Shown piece after piece: positions 8,299 to 16,146 of a stretch of 39,459 bases of DNA. This DNA comes from Streptomyces lushanensis (GTDB lineage: Bacteria > Actinomycetota > Actinomycetes > Streptomycetales > Streptomycetaceae), in the NCBI RefSeq assembly GCF_001700515.1, contig NZ_MAUD01000158.1:1-39459 (forward strand). Direction: 5' to 3'. Every line of letters starts with the position of its first letter. Position 1 is the first letter of the stretch. Both the position numbers and the translations under genes were made by a program. The notes below the pieces were generated by a model. The model had not been told where the DNA came from, ran no database searches, and was given only the letters and a program-made list of their open reading frames with translations.

Positions 8299-9264
8299 AT
8301 GGCCAAGAAGCGCCCCCAGACGAAGGCCGCCAAGGCGCAGCTCAAGGACGGACCGATTCCGGTGGTGGGAGCCCGCGAGCCCTGCCCGTGCGGTTCGGGC
8401 CGTCGCTACAAGGCCTGCCACGGCCGGGCCGCCGCGCACGCCGTGACCGAGCTGGTCCAGCGTCCCTTCGAGGGCCTGGCCGGTGAGTGCGACTGGGTCG
8501 CGCTGCGCGAGCTCGTGCCCGCCGCGACCGCCGAACTGACCCTCAAGGACGGGCTGCCCGAGGGCGTGCCGTCCGTGACGCTCGCGACCGTACTGCCGAT
8601 GGCCTGGCCGGCGCTGCGCCGGGACGACGGTTCCGTACTGCTCGCTCTCCAGAACGACACCTCGTCCGGCGATCTGAGCCGCGATCTCGCCGACACGCTC
8701 CGGCGTGCGCTGACGGCGGAGCCCGGCAATCCCGTGGCCGCGCAGCGGGTGCCGGCCGACGGTCCTCGGCTTCAGGATCTGCTCGACCCCGAGGCGGATT
8801 TCACGCCTGCCGTGCACACCGGGTTCGAGTTCTGGGTCCCGGACGCGGAGAACGCCTCGGCCGAGGTGAACGCCTCCCTGGAGCGCGCCAACGCCGCCGC
8901 GATCCCGACCGTACGGCTCTCCGTCGCGGACGCCGCGTACTGGTGCGAGACGCCGGAGAAGAACCACCTCCGCTGGGTCATGCCTTATCCCGAGGAGCAG
9001 TTGCTGGACGCGCTCGCCCGGCTGCATGTCGCGGGCACGTCGACCCTCGGTGAGGGAACGAGGCTGGTCGGCTCCTTCCGGGCGCACGGGCTGACGGTGC
9101 CGGTGTGGGACCTGCCGAGCGCGATGGGCGCGGAGGAGTGCGAGAAGCCGGCGGCGGAGTTCGCCGAGCGGCTGGCGGCGGCGCTGGCCGTCGACACCCC
9201 GCTGACGGGCGACGAGCGCCGGGCGCGCGGCGGGCTCACCAACCGCCAGGTGACGCTGAGCTGA
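8299..9264 (+). CDS. DUF5926 family protein with N-terminal SEC-C zinc motif
   Basis: The 321-residue protein starts with a basic segment (MAKKRPQTKAAKAQ) and then a SEC-C motif, CPCGSGRRYKACHG, with zinc ligands Cys29, Cys31, Cys40 and His41. SEC-C motifs occur at the SecA C-terminus and in proteins linked to SecB or ribosome binding. The remaining 280 residues match the actinobacterial DUF5926 pattern, whose function is unknown. No catalytic motif or membrane segment is visible. The ATG at 8299 follows GGGAGAA at 8284-8290. A TAGGCT box at about 8252 may be its -10. The frame is open far upstream through the 34-bp repeats, but that lead is not credible protein. It converges on the hypothetical gene at 9747. 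Confidence 0.85.
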   Translation: MAKKRPQTKAAKAQLKDGPIPVVGAREPCPCGSGRRYKACHGRAAAHAVTELVQRPFEGLAGECDWVALRELVPAATAELTLKDGLPEGVPSVTLATVLPMAWPALRRDDGSVLLALQNDTSSGDLSRDLADTLRRALTAEPGNPVAAQRVPADGPRLQDLLDPEADFTPAVHTGFEFWVPDAENASAEVNASLERANAAAIPTVRLSVADAAYWCETPEKNHLRWVMPYPEEQLLDALARLHVAGTSTLGEGTRLVGSFRAHGLTVPVWDLPSAMGAEECEKPAAEFAERLAAALAVDTPLTGDERRARGGLTNRQVTLS

Positions 9265-9746
9265 CCAGGCATGTCGTAGGGCCGAGGGGCGCCGTCGGCG
9301 GGCTCCCGAACCGCTCCCGGACCGCTGGGGAGGGTCGCCGACGGGGCGTCGACGGGTCGCCGTGCCCCCCGCCGTACCACCACCCGATCACCGTCGGATC
9401 GCCACCGGTTCACCGACAGTGTCTTCCGGTCGATGGACCGGAAGCGTTCGGACGACTCCGACAACGCGGCCAGGTACGGCCCGTGGCGGCAGCGGCTGGT
9501 GTCACCCCGGCGTTCCCGGCCCGCGAAGATCGGCCGGACGGCCCCGGTGGTGACACCAGTCACACCACCTGTCACAACTTCCCGTACTGGCTGGTAATTC
9601 ATTGTCCGAATACACCGGATCGAATTTGCTAACTGCCGATCTCTTGTTACCGTTCTAGAAGCCCGGTCGCTGGTGCATCCCCCGTCGCCAGCGATCGGGC
9701 GTCCGCGTTCCCGGACCCGGCCGGTATGTCAACGGCCCACCGTGGC
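9265..9746. other. Convergent spacer with a possible structured transcript
   Basis: This 482-bp spacer lies between convergent genes. The first half is GC-rich without features I can name. Around 9560-9660 it becomes AT-richer, and TTGCTA (9627-9632) and TACCGT (9649-9654) are spaced like a promoter. These lead straight into the hairpin at 9661-9700. No protein of credible composition is encoded. Confidence 0.4.
9661..9700. other. 13-bp hairpin with C-rich loop; terminator or structured RNA
   Basis: GCCCGGTCGCTGG (9661-9673) pairs with CCAGCGATCGGGC (9688-9700), one wobble, enclosing a 14-nt loop with CCCCC. On the minus strand it lies 46 bp beyond the stop of the 9747 gene and could be its terminator. 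On the plus strand it directly follows promoter-like boxes, so it could instead be the 5' end of a small RNA. A second small hairpin, GTCCG/CGGAC, follows. Confidence 0.5.
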
Positions 9747-10412
9747 CTACGAGTTGCTCCCTGACCTCAGCAGAAGAGGTCCGGTCCCCGGTCCGCTCAC
9801 CTCGCCGTCGTCACCGCTGGACGGCGTCGGCATGGCCGCGAACTCCACGACCGCCGTGTATTGCTCGCGAGTTCCCCGGGACGGTTCGCGAGGCGTCTGA
9901 CAGGTCGCGGGCTCATCCGTGACCCCGGCCACGCAGTGTGTCAGTACGGTGCGTCCGCGCGGGCCCATGAGGGTGAGTACGGCACGCAGTTCACCGCCCG
10001 ACGTGTTGCGGTACGCGGTACGGGCCCAGGTGTCGCCGCCCTCGGTCAGTACACATGTCCGCGCCTCGATCCCTTCGGGAGAGGCGACTTCAGGCCCACA
10101 TCGCTCGTCGGCACGCATCACCGCGTCCCCGCCGGCCGTGTCGCCCGTGGCGGCGCCTGCCGTGCCACCAGCCGTATCGCCCGCCACCGGCGTCCCGTCC
10201 GTCGCGGAGTCCTCAGCGGCGGGCCCGTCGGTTCCGGACACAGTCGGGAGGCCGGCTCCCACCTTGGCGTCCGCGAGCGGTTCCGCCCGGCCGACGACGG
10301 GGCGGGCGGAATCGGCCGGGCGGACGGTGCCCATGGGGCCCGTGGTGGCGGCCAGCGGCAGAAGTGCGGTGAACACGACAATGGCCGTGAGCCCGGTCAT
10401 GCGGAGATTCAT
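9747..10412 (-). CDS. Secreted hypothetical protein
   Basis: The 221-residue protein begins MNLRMTGLTAIVVFTALLPL, a Sec signal peptide probably cut near residue 20-25. A long Ala/Gly/Asp/Thr-rich low-complexity linker follows (with GDTAGG and GDAVMRAD-type runs). The C-terminal domain of about 90 residues has four Cys (ERCGPEV, ARTCVLTEG, LTHCVAG, PATCQTP) and beta-rich sequence, so two disulfides are likely. I do not recognise the family. The ATG at 10412 is chosen for the signal peptide and the GGCAGGTGGG sequence before it; the frame stays open upstream with Cys/Arg-rich sequence that is not credible. It lies downstream of the prim-pol gene on the same strand but 345 bp away, so it is probably transcribed separately. 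Confidence 0.65.
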   Translation of the reverse strand: MNLRMTGLTAIVVFTALLPLAATTGPMGTVRPADSARPVVGRAEPLADAKVGAGLPTVSGTDGPAAEDSATDGTPVAGDTAGGTAGAATGDTAGGDAVMRADERCGPEVASPEGIEARTCVLTEGGDTWARTAYRNTSGGELRAVLTLMGPRGRTVLTHCVAGVTDEPATCQTPREPSRGTREQYTAVVEFAAMPTPSSGDDGEVSGPGTGPLLLRSGSNS

Positions 10413-10552
10413 GCTGGACCCACCTGCCAGTGCCGGGGAATTGCTGACGGTGGGCCGAAGATATCGACGGAACGCGCCGCTCAGAGGCGCCGCGCGCCCA
10501 ATTCCCGGACAACTCGTCACGGCTCGCACCCGTACGGGTGACAGCGCATCCG

Positions 10553-10632
10553 GACACAGGCGCACCGCACTGGCAGAGGCGCAGGCACACAAGCAGAGGC
10601 GCAAGCACACAGACACAGGTGCAAACACTCAG
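10553..10632. repeat. Four degenerate 20-bp tandem units
   Basis: The two central units are 10573-10592 (GCAGAGGCGCAGGCACACAA) and 10593-10612 (two differences). Diverged copies flank them at 10553-10572 and 10613-10632. They lie in the 345-bp spacer between two minus-strand genes; the rest of that spacer (10413-10757) shows no gene. Confidence 0.65.
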
Positions 10633-10757
10633 GCGCAGTCGCGGACGCGGACAGGGATGCCGTCGGCGGCTCCGCGGGAACCCGGCGCGACGCGTCCCAG
10701 GGCACGGGGCAGGGGCGGGACGCGCCCCCGTACGTGCGAGGGACGCGTCGACCGCCG

Positions 10758-11441
10758 TCAGTACGCGAGTCTGCTGCCGCCGTCCGGCGCGCTCGTGCTC
10801 GCCTCGACAAGCGCGTCCACGACCGCCTCGACATCCGGCAGCCAGGGCGCCGCCGAGCCCGCCAGAGGCGCCCGCTCCCAGCGGACCTGTCCGCCCGCCG
10901 CCTCGGAGGGCGGCAGCACCAGATAGCCGCCCTCGCCGTGGAACCGCAGCGAACTGGGCACCCAGTCCTTGGCGTACAGCAGCTCACCGAGCTGTTCGAG
11001 GGTGTACGGAGCGACCAGCAGCGACCAGCGCGTGGGCGTCGCGACGACCGGTCCGAGCCTGATGTCCATCCTGTCCAGCTCCACCAGCGCCCGAGCGCCC
11101 GCCACGGCAGGCAGGCTCACCGCACAGGGCGCGCTGTCGCCGGTGGCCAGCACGATCGGGGCCGTGGGCCGGTTCTGCCACCACCAGCGCACCATGCGCT
11201 CGTCGGTGGTCGCCGCGAGCAGACCGGGATCGAAGGGGTGCGCGCCGGGTACGGCGCACTCGGGGTCGGGGCAGGCGCAGCCAAGTCCGCGTGTCCCGCG
11301 TCCGCCGGCCACCGTGAGACCGGCGCCCGGGAGCACGGGCCATCTCCACGCGGTGGCGCAGACGAGCGCCGCGTCGAGTTGGGCAGGCTCCCCCTTGCGC
11401 CGGAGCCGGAGCCTGCGTCGCCTTCCGAGGATCTCGCGCAT
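10758..11441 (-). CDS. Bifunctional DNA primase/polymerase (prim-pol)-domain protein
   Basis: The 227-residue protein starts MREILGRRRRLRLRRKGE. It shows the layout of actinobacterial proteins annotated as bifunctional DNA primase/polymerase (PF09250-like): a WPVLPGAGL strand, a Cys cluster CACPDPECAVPGAHPF, then RWWWQNRPTAPIVLATG and a C-terminal GEGGYLVLPPSE. In archaeo-eukaryotic primases these segments frame the active site, but this protein is short, has no helicase part, and I cannot locate a clear DxD metal pair. It may be a regulatory or degenerate relative. The ATG at 11441 is supported by GGAAAGGAA upstream and by the conserved family start; the frame runs on to 11651 without support. 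It is divergent from the phosphatase gene across about 650 bp. Confidence 0.75.
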   Translation of the reverse strand: MREILGRRRRLRLRRKGEPAQLDAALVCATAWRWPVLPGAGLTVAGGRGTRGLGCACPDPECAVPGAHPFDPGLLAATTDERMVRWWWQNRPTAPIVLATGDSAPCAVSLPAVAGARALVELDRMDIRLGPVVATPTRWSLLVAPYTLEQLGELLYAKDWVPSSLRFHGEGGYLVLPPSEAAGGQVRWERAPLAGSAAPWLPDVEAVVDALVEASTSAPDGGSRLAY

Positions 11442-12092
11442 GAGCGCTCGTTCCTTTCCGTTGAACGCCGAGGTCCACATGACACTGACACCATGTGTGT
11501 GCATCACTTCACCGTGCGTATCACTGTGCGTAGTCACCGCGCGCACTTTCGACGCATGGCCGCCCCGTACCTGAGGCACGGACGGCCCCACCCCGCCCTC
11601 GGGCGCATCACGCCATTCCTGGGCCGGGCACGGACCGTCTTCGTTGAGCATGTGGCGAGGGGTGGCGTGCGCATGGCGCTTACTGTCCCGCTCTGTCCCG
11701 CTGTGCTTTTCTCGCCACTCCGGGGGATGAGGTGTGACCTACGGCGGTTAAGACGCCCGGTCCTGCCGCCAGGTTCCGGGGCGGTCCCAACTGCCCCTGT
11801 CCGTCACCGTTTACGTACCCATCACGTCCGGAATGACGCTCCAACCGGGCCGAACTCGAACTCATCCCTGAAGGACCCCCTGTTGAGCGCCCTCAGTCGA
11901 TCGCAAAACCTGGTCAGGGGGGTAATTTTTTTGCCAACTTGAACGTCTCAGGACACCGGTCGTTCCGCCCGGACAATGCTGGACATTGCCTCAGTTGTAC
12001 GTGTACATGTGGATACATGGGTAGCCGCGCTGAATGACCTAGGGGTTTGCGATGCTATTGAGTGAAACGCACCCGTCGGAAAGCCGACTGCC
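11442..12092. other. Divergent promoter region, no gene seen
   Basis: This 651-bp region separates the divergent prim-pol and phosphatase genes. It includes AT-richer patches (GGGGTAATTTTTTTGCC near 11920-11936 and 11990-12060) that probably hold the promoters, and one DnaA-box-like GTATCCACA on the minus strand (12008-12016). I could not settle a -35/-10 pair. Confidence 0.4.
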
Positions 12093-13625
12093 ATGAGCGC
12101 CCCGAACATGCCGAAAGTGGCTGGAATCGATTCCACAGTTCCGGCCCCCGCGCACACTGGCCCGCCCCTGGACGACCTTCCCGCCGCGCCCGGAGCGCTG
12201 ATCCGGGACCGGCTGGCCGGCTGGGTCTCCGATCTGACCACCCTGCACGAACTGACCGAACGCCTGGCCGGAACCGGCTCACTGGAGGGCGCGCTCAAGG
12301 AGCTGCTGCGCGCCGGCGCCGCCCTCCTCGGCGCGCGCCGAGGACTGGTCGTACTCGAACCGGCCGACGGTCTGGGCCCCGGCACCACTCTTGGACTCGG
12401 GCTCACCCGCGCGGATCTCGGCCATCTGGAGACCGTGCCGCGCCGAGCCTCCCCGTGCGGCGGGCTCCTGGACGGTCCTGCCGCGCGGACCGAGCCGCTG
12501 GCCTCTCCCGATCTCCTGCGGGACACGGAGGCGGACCCGCGCCTCCGTGAGGTCGCGGTACGGCTCGGCTACGGCGCCAGCTACGCGGTACCACTGGTCG
12601 CCGGTACGGGAGCCCCGACGGGTACCTCGTCCGGCCCCGCGCCGGGGCTCGCGTCGGGTCTGTCGTCCGGCCTCGTGTCGGGCGGCGGCGCGTCCGGTCC
12701 CGCGCCCGGCACGGTGTCCGGCGTCGGCACGGTGTCCAGCCCCGTGTCCGGGCGGCTCGGGGCCGCCGTCTGGTTGTACGACGAACCCGCCGAACCGGTG
12801 GAACGCCAGCGCCATCTCGTCGGTCTCTACACGCGGTACGCGAGCCAGCATCTCTCCCGGCTGCTGGAGCTGGAGCGGGCCCGCACCCGCGCGGCCACCA
12901 TCGCCGAGGATCTGCTCCCCAGCCGGCTCCCCCGGATCCCCGGCATCCAGCTCGCCGCGCGCCACCGCACAGGGCCGTACGGCGGCGGTGACTGGTACGA
13001 CGCGCTCCCGCTGCCCGAGGGCGCCGTGAGCCTGTCCGTCGGCTCGGTCGGCGGCTCCGGGCCCGGCGCGGTGGCCGCGATGGGTCGGCTGCGCGCCTCG
13101 CTGCGCGCGTACGCCGTGATGGAGGGCGAGGATCCGGTCGCCGTACTCTCCGATCTGGAGCTGCTGCTGCGGCTGACCGAGCCCGCGCGTACGGCCACCG
13201 CCCTCTTCGCGTACGCCGAACCGGCCCAGGGCAGGATCCTGCTGGCCGGAGCCGGTCACGCGCCGCCGCTGATCGTCGGGGACCGGCGCACCGAGTTCGT
13301 CGAGACGTCCCTTTCCGCGCCGCTCGGGATGCTCGCCTGCTGGGAGGCGCCCAGCGTGGAGCTGTGGCCCGCGCCCGGCGAAACGGTGCTGCTCTATACG
13401 GACGGACTGCTGCGGCGCACCGGCGACCCCATGGACCGGGCCTACGCGCGGCTGCACGGGGCGGCGGCGAGCGTCCCGCCGTCCGCCAGGGACGATCCGG
13501 GAGCGGTCGCCGACCATGTGCTGCGGACCGTGCTGCCGGGCGGGCCGGACGCCAGAAACGCCCAGGGCGCGCGGAATCCCGGCGGCACCGAGGACGTGGT
13601 GCTGCTCGCCGCCCGGTTCGACTGA
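12093..13625 (+). CDS. GAF-SpoIIE (PP2C-type) phosphatase, one metal aspartate replaced
   Basis: The 510-residue protein has a GAF-like sensor domain (about 40-255) and a SpoIIE/RsbU-type PP2C domain (about 270-510). Such proteins dephosphorylate anti-sigma antagonists. Asp300 (GGDWYD), Asp437 (YTDGL) and Asp501 (TEDVVLL) are present, but the segment that normally reads GDVxGxG reads VGSVGGSG, with Ser318 in place of the metal-binding Asp. It may therefore be weakly active, inactive or use different metal ligands. The GAF domain is interrupted at about 169-222 by a Gly/Ser/Ala/Pro/Val low-complexity insertion coded by repetitive DNA (about 12600-12760). The start ATG at 12093 has a modest GGAAAG site 13 nt upstream. 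The pepP gene follows 199 bp later. Two RsbW-type ATPases lie at 7.3 and 15.5 kb, but pairing is unproven. Confidence 0.88.
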   Translation: MSAPNMPKVAGIDSTVPAPAHTGPPLDDLPAAPGALIRDRLAGWVSDLTTLHELTERLAGTGSLEGALKELLRAGAALLGARRGLVVLEPADGLGPGTTLGLGLTRADLGHLETVPRRASPCGGLLDGPAARTEPLASPDLLRDTEADPRLREVAVRLGYGASYAVPLVAGTGAPTGTSSGPAPGLASGLSSGLVSGGGASGPAPGTVSGVGTVSSPVSGRLGAAVWLYDEPAEPVERQRHLVGLYTRYASQHLSRLLELERARTRAATIAEDLLPSRLPRIPGIQLAARHRTGPYGGGDWYDALPLPEGAVSLSVGSVGGSGPGAVAAMGRLRASLRAYAVMEGEDPVAVLSDLELLLRLTEPARTATALFAYAEPAQGRILLAGAGHAPPLIVGDRRTEFVETSLSAPLGMLACWEAPSVELWPAPGETVLLYTDGLLRRTGDPMDRAYARLHGAAASVPPSARDDPGAVADHVLRTVLPGGPDARNAQGARNPGGTEDVVLLAARFD

Positions 13626-13660
13626 TTCCGCCCGGCCTTGTCCGGTCCCACCCCGGTCTC

Positions 13661-13730
13661 CTCCGGATCCTTCCGGTTCTTTCCGGCTCTTCCCGGCTCT
13701 TTCCGGTGCCGATTCCGGTCCTTTCCGGCG
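13661..13730. repeat. Short tandem repeat, period 10 bp
   Basis: Units of TTCCGGNTCT type run from 13671 to 13710 in exact 10-bp phase, with diverged copies on both sides. They lie in the 199-bp spacer before pepP. A TACGAT box near 13778 just after them could be the pepP -10. Confidence 0.6.
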
Positions 13731-13824
13731 GCCGATGGATACCGCACAGGGACAACGGGCGGTCTTCCCCTCACACATACGATGGGAAGGATGTTCTGGA
13801 TTCATGACCTTATGAGGAGAAGAC

Positions 13825-15309
13825 GTGGCTGACGAGCTCACCCAGGAGACCCCGCGAACCCCGGAACCGGAGACCCCGGAGACCGAAGAAGAGCCGATCA
13901 AGACGAGGAAGAACGGTTTGAACCCGGGCGTGTCCGAAGAGCTCGCAGACATCATGAAGTCCGGCTGGGCCGACACCGAACTGCACGGCCTGGAGCCGAT
14001 CGCGCAGGCGTCCCACACCGCCGCGCGCCGCGCCGCGCTCTCCGCGCGTTTCCCCGGCGAGCGGCTGGTGATCCCCGCGGGCAACCTCAGGACCAGGTCC
14101 AACGACACCGAGTACGCCTTCCGCGCCTCCACCGAGTACGCGTACCTCACCGGGGACCAGACCCACGACGGCGTACTCGTACTGGAGCCGAAGGACGGCG
14201 GGCACGACGCGACCGTCTATCTGCTGCCGCGCTCCAACCGGGAGAACGGCGAGTTCTGGCTCGACGGCCAGGGTGAGCTGTGGGTCGGCCGCCGGCACTC
14301 CCTCGCCGAGGCCGAGCGACTGCTGGGCATCCCGGCCAAGGACGTACGCACGGTCGCCGCCGTCCTCAGGGAGGCGACGGGCCCGGTCCGTAACGTCCGC
14401 GGGCACGACGCCTCCATCGAGGCCGCGCTGACCGACAAGGTGACCGCGGAGCGCGACGAGGAGCTGCGCGTCCATCTCTCCGAGGCGCGCGCCGTGAAGG
14501 ACGACTTCGAGATCGGCGAGCTTCAGAAGGCCGTCGACTCCACCGTGCGCGGCTTCGAGGACGTCGTGAAGATCCTCGACAAGGCGGAGGCGACCAGCGA
14601 GCGCTACATCGAGGGAACGTTCTTCCTGCGGGCCCGCGTCGAGGGCAACGACATCGGTTACGGCTCGATCTGCGCGGCGGGACCGCATGCCACCACCCTG
14701 CACTGGGTGCGCAACGACGGTGACGTACGCTCCGGCGATCTGCTGCTGCTCGACGCCGGCGTGGAGACCCACACCCTGTACACGGCCGATGTCACACGCA
14801 CGCTGCCGATCAACGGCCGCTACAGCGAGCTTCAGCGGAAGATCTACGACGCGGTGTACGAGTCCCAGGAGGCCGGTATCGCGGCGGTGAAGCCCGGCGC
14901 CAAGTACCGCGACTTCCACGACGCCTCGCAGCGTGTCCTCGCCGAGAAGCTCGTGGAGTGGGGTCTGCTCGAAGGGCCGGTCGAGAAGGTCCTGGAGCTG
15001 GGTCTCCAGCGCCGCTGGACGCTGCACGGCACGGGTCACATGCTCGGTCTGGACGTGCACGACTGTGCTGCCGCGCGCAGGGAGGTGTACGTGGACGGGA
15101 CACTGGAGCCGGGAATGTGCCTCACCGTCGAGCCGGGACTCTACTTCCAGGCCGATGATCTGACCGTGCCCGAGGAGTACCGCGGAATCGGTGTCCGGAT
15201 CGAGGACGACATCCTCGTCACGGAGGACGGGAACCGGAATCTGTCGGCGGCGCTGCCGCGCCGGGCCGACGAGGTGGAGGCCTGGATGGCGGGCCTCAAG
15301 CAGGCCTGA
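13825..15309 (+). CDS. pepP: Xaa-Pro aminopeptidase (aminopeptidase P), M24B
   Basis: The 494-residue cytosolic metallopeptidase removes an N-terminal residue preceding proline. The N-terminal creatinase-like domain (about 55-240) is followed by the pita-bread catalytic domain. All five metal ligands are visible: Asp310 (LLLDAGV), Asp322 (TADVTRT), His405 (HGTGHMLG), Glu436 (TVEPGLYF) and Glu460 (VRIEDDI). Length and motifs match bacterial aminopeptidase P. The first 40 residues are an acidic Glu/Pro/Thr-rich extension. The GTG at 13825 follows GAGGAGA with good spacing. The gene ends against seven 18-bp tandem repeats and the convergent ATPase gene. An in-frame ATG does not occur near the start, so the GTG is secure. 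Confidence 0.95.
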   Translation: MADELTQETPRTPEPETPETEEEPIKTRKNGLNPGVSEELADIMKSGWADTELHGLEPIAQASHTAARRAALSARFPGERLVIPAGNLRTRSNDTEYAFRASTEYAYLTGDQTHDGVLVLEPKDGGHDATVYLLPRSNRENGEFWLDGQGELWVGRRHSLAEAERLLGIPAKDVRTVAAVLREATGPVRNVRGHDASIEAALTDKVTAERDEELRVHLSEARAVKDDFEIGELQKAVDSTVRGFEDVVKILDKAEATSERYIEGTFFLRARVEGNDIGYGSICAAGPHATTLHWVRNDGDVRSGDLLLLDAGVETHTLYTADVTRTLPINGRYSELQRKIYDAVYESQEAGIAAVKPGAKYRDFHDASQRVLAEKLVEWGLLEGPVEKVLELGLQRRWTLHGTGHMLGLDVHDCAAARREVYVDGTLEPGMCLTVEPGLYFQADDLTVPEEYRGIGVRIEDDILVTEDGNRNLSAALPRRADEVEAWMAGLKQA

Positions 15310-15314
15310 CCGCC

Positions 15315-15440
15315 GAAACGGACTTGGCCGCCCGAGCGGACCTGTCGGCTGAAGCGGGCCTGGTGGGAGAAGCGGACCCAGTGGGTGAAGCGGATCTGAC
15401 GGCCGCGGCGGACCCGGCGGCTGAAGCGGACCTGGCGGAG
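15315..15440. repeat. Seven tandem 18-bp units immediately after pepP
   Basis: Units begin at 15315, 15333, 15351, 15369, 15387, 15405 and 15423. The consensus is close to GAAGCGGACCTGGCGGCT. The array starts 6 bp after the pepP stop and ends 16 bp before the stop of the convergent ATPase gene. One plus-strand frame is open through all copies and would encode EADLAA-like hexapeptides, but it has no start of its own. Confidence 0.9.
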
Positions 15441-15456
15441 GGCGTGCTGCTCGGGC

Positions 15457-15939
15457 TCACATGGCTCTGAGCAGGGCGTCCTCCCGCCATTTGAGGATCT
15501 TGTCGAAGCTGACCACCGCACCGTGCCCGGGTTTGTTGCGGAAATGCACATGATCGGCGAGTTGTTCGATCAGGCCCAGTCCTCTGCCGCTCTCGGCGGT
15601 GGGAGCGGGCGGGGGCAGGGGGCGGCGCACCACGCGCCGGGCGGAGAACCCGGGACCGGAATCGGCCACTTCGATACGGCATCGCTCGCCGTCGAGATAC
15701 GCGGTCACCCGGTATGCCCCGGGCGACCCGGCGGTGCGTCCGTCCCCGCCGTCGCCGCCTTCCTCCCCCGTACCGCCGTGCTCGACGGCGTTCGCACAGG
15801 CTTCGCTGAGGGCGACCGAGAGATCGAAGGAGACCTCGGGATCGACGCCCGCGGTCTCCATGGCACCGAGCAGAAGATGACGGGCGAGCGGAACGCTCGC
15901 GGCTTCGCGCCGCAAGTGGAGAGACCACCAGATGCTCAT
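15457..15939 (-). CDS. ATP-binding protein, RsbW-like HATPase (anti-sigma type)
   Basis: The 160-residue GHKL ATPase resembles serine-kinase anti-sigma factors. The N-box is LSEACANAVEHG (Glu46, Asn50), the G1 box ADSGPGF (Asp93) and the G2 box GRGLGL (118-123). A Gly/Glu/Asp-rich insertion (about 57-72) lies just after the N-box, and there is a Pro-rich lid (108-115). The ATG at 15939 (MSIWWSLHLRREA) matches the usual family start; an ATG 10 codons earlier is possible. GGAG lies close to the start and AAAGG farther off, so translation may be modest. It converges with pepP and diverges from the membrane protein at 16147. This family is abundant in Streptomyces, and its sigma factor or antagonist is not in the window. 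Confidence 0.87.
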   Translation of the reverse strand: MSIWWSLHLRREAASVPLARHLLLGAMETAGVDPEVSFDLSVALSEACANAVEHGGTGEEGGDGGDGRTAGSPGAYRVTAYLDGERCRIEVADSGPGFSARRVVRRPLPPPAPTAESGRGLGLIEQLADHVHFRNKPGHGAVVSFDKILKWREDALLRAM

Positions 15940-16146
15940 GCTCCAGCCTTTCTGGCTGCGGCTCGACATACCGATACGTATTGCCCCCCATCAGGGGTCG
16001 TAAGCACGCGGTTGACGTGATAACCCTCATTCGGCGGACGCGAACGCGGCGCATGGCGGTGTATAGGGCGGCGCGTATGGGGCGGAGAACGACCTTCCGG
16101 ACCTGCCCTACGGCGGCCGGAGGCACAGTGCGATGATGACCCGGCC

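Noticed and set aside
12279..14150. 623-codon open frame on the minus strand
   Set aside because: Shadow of the phosphatase gene and the start of pepP; the real genes carry conserved motifs on the other strand.
15315..15440. CRISPR array
   Set aside because: Units are contiguous 18-mers with no spacers between them.
15975..16005. CsoR-like copper operator upstream of the copper region (CCCCCC...AGGGGT)
   Set aside because: The half-sites do not have the usual TACCCC/GGGGTA sequence or spacing and sit far from ycnI, so I do not call it.
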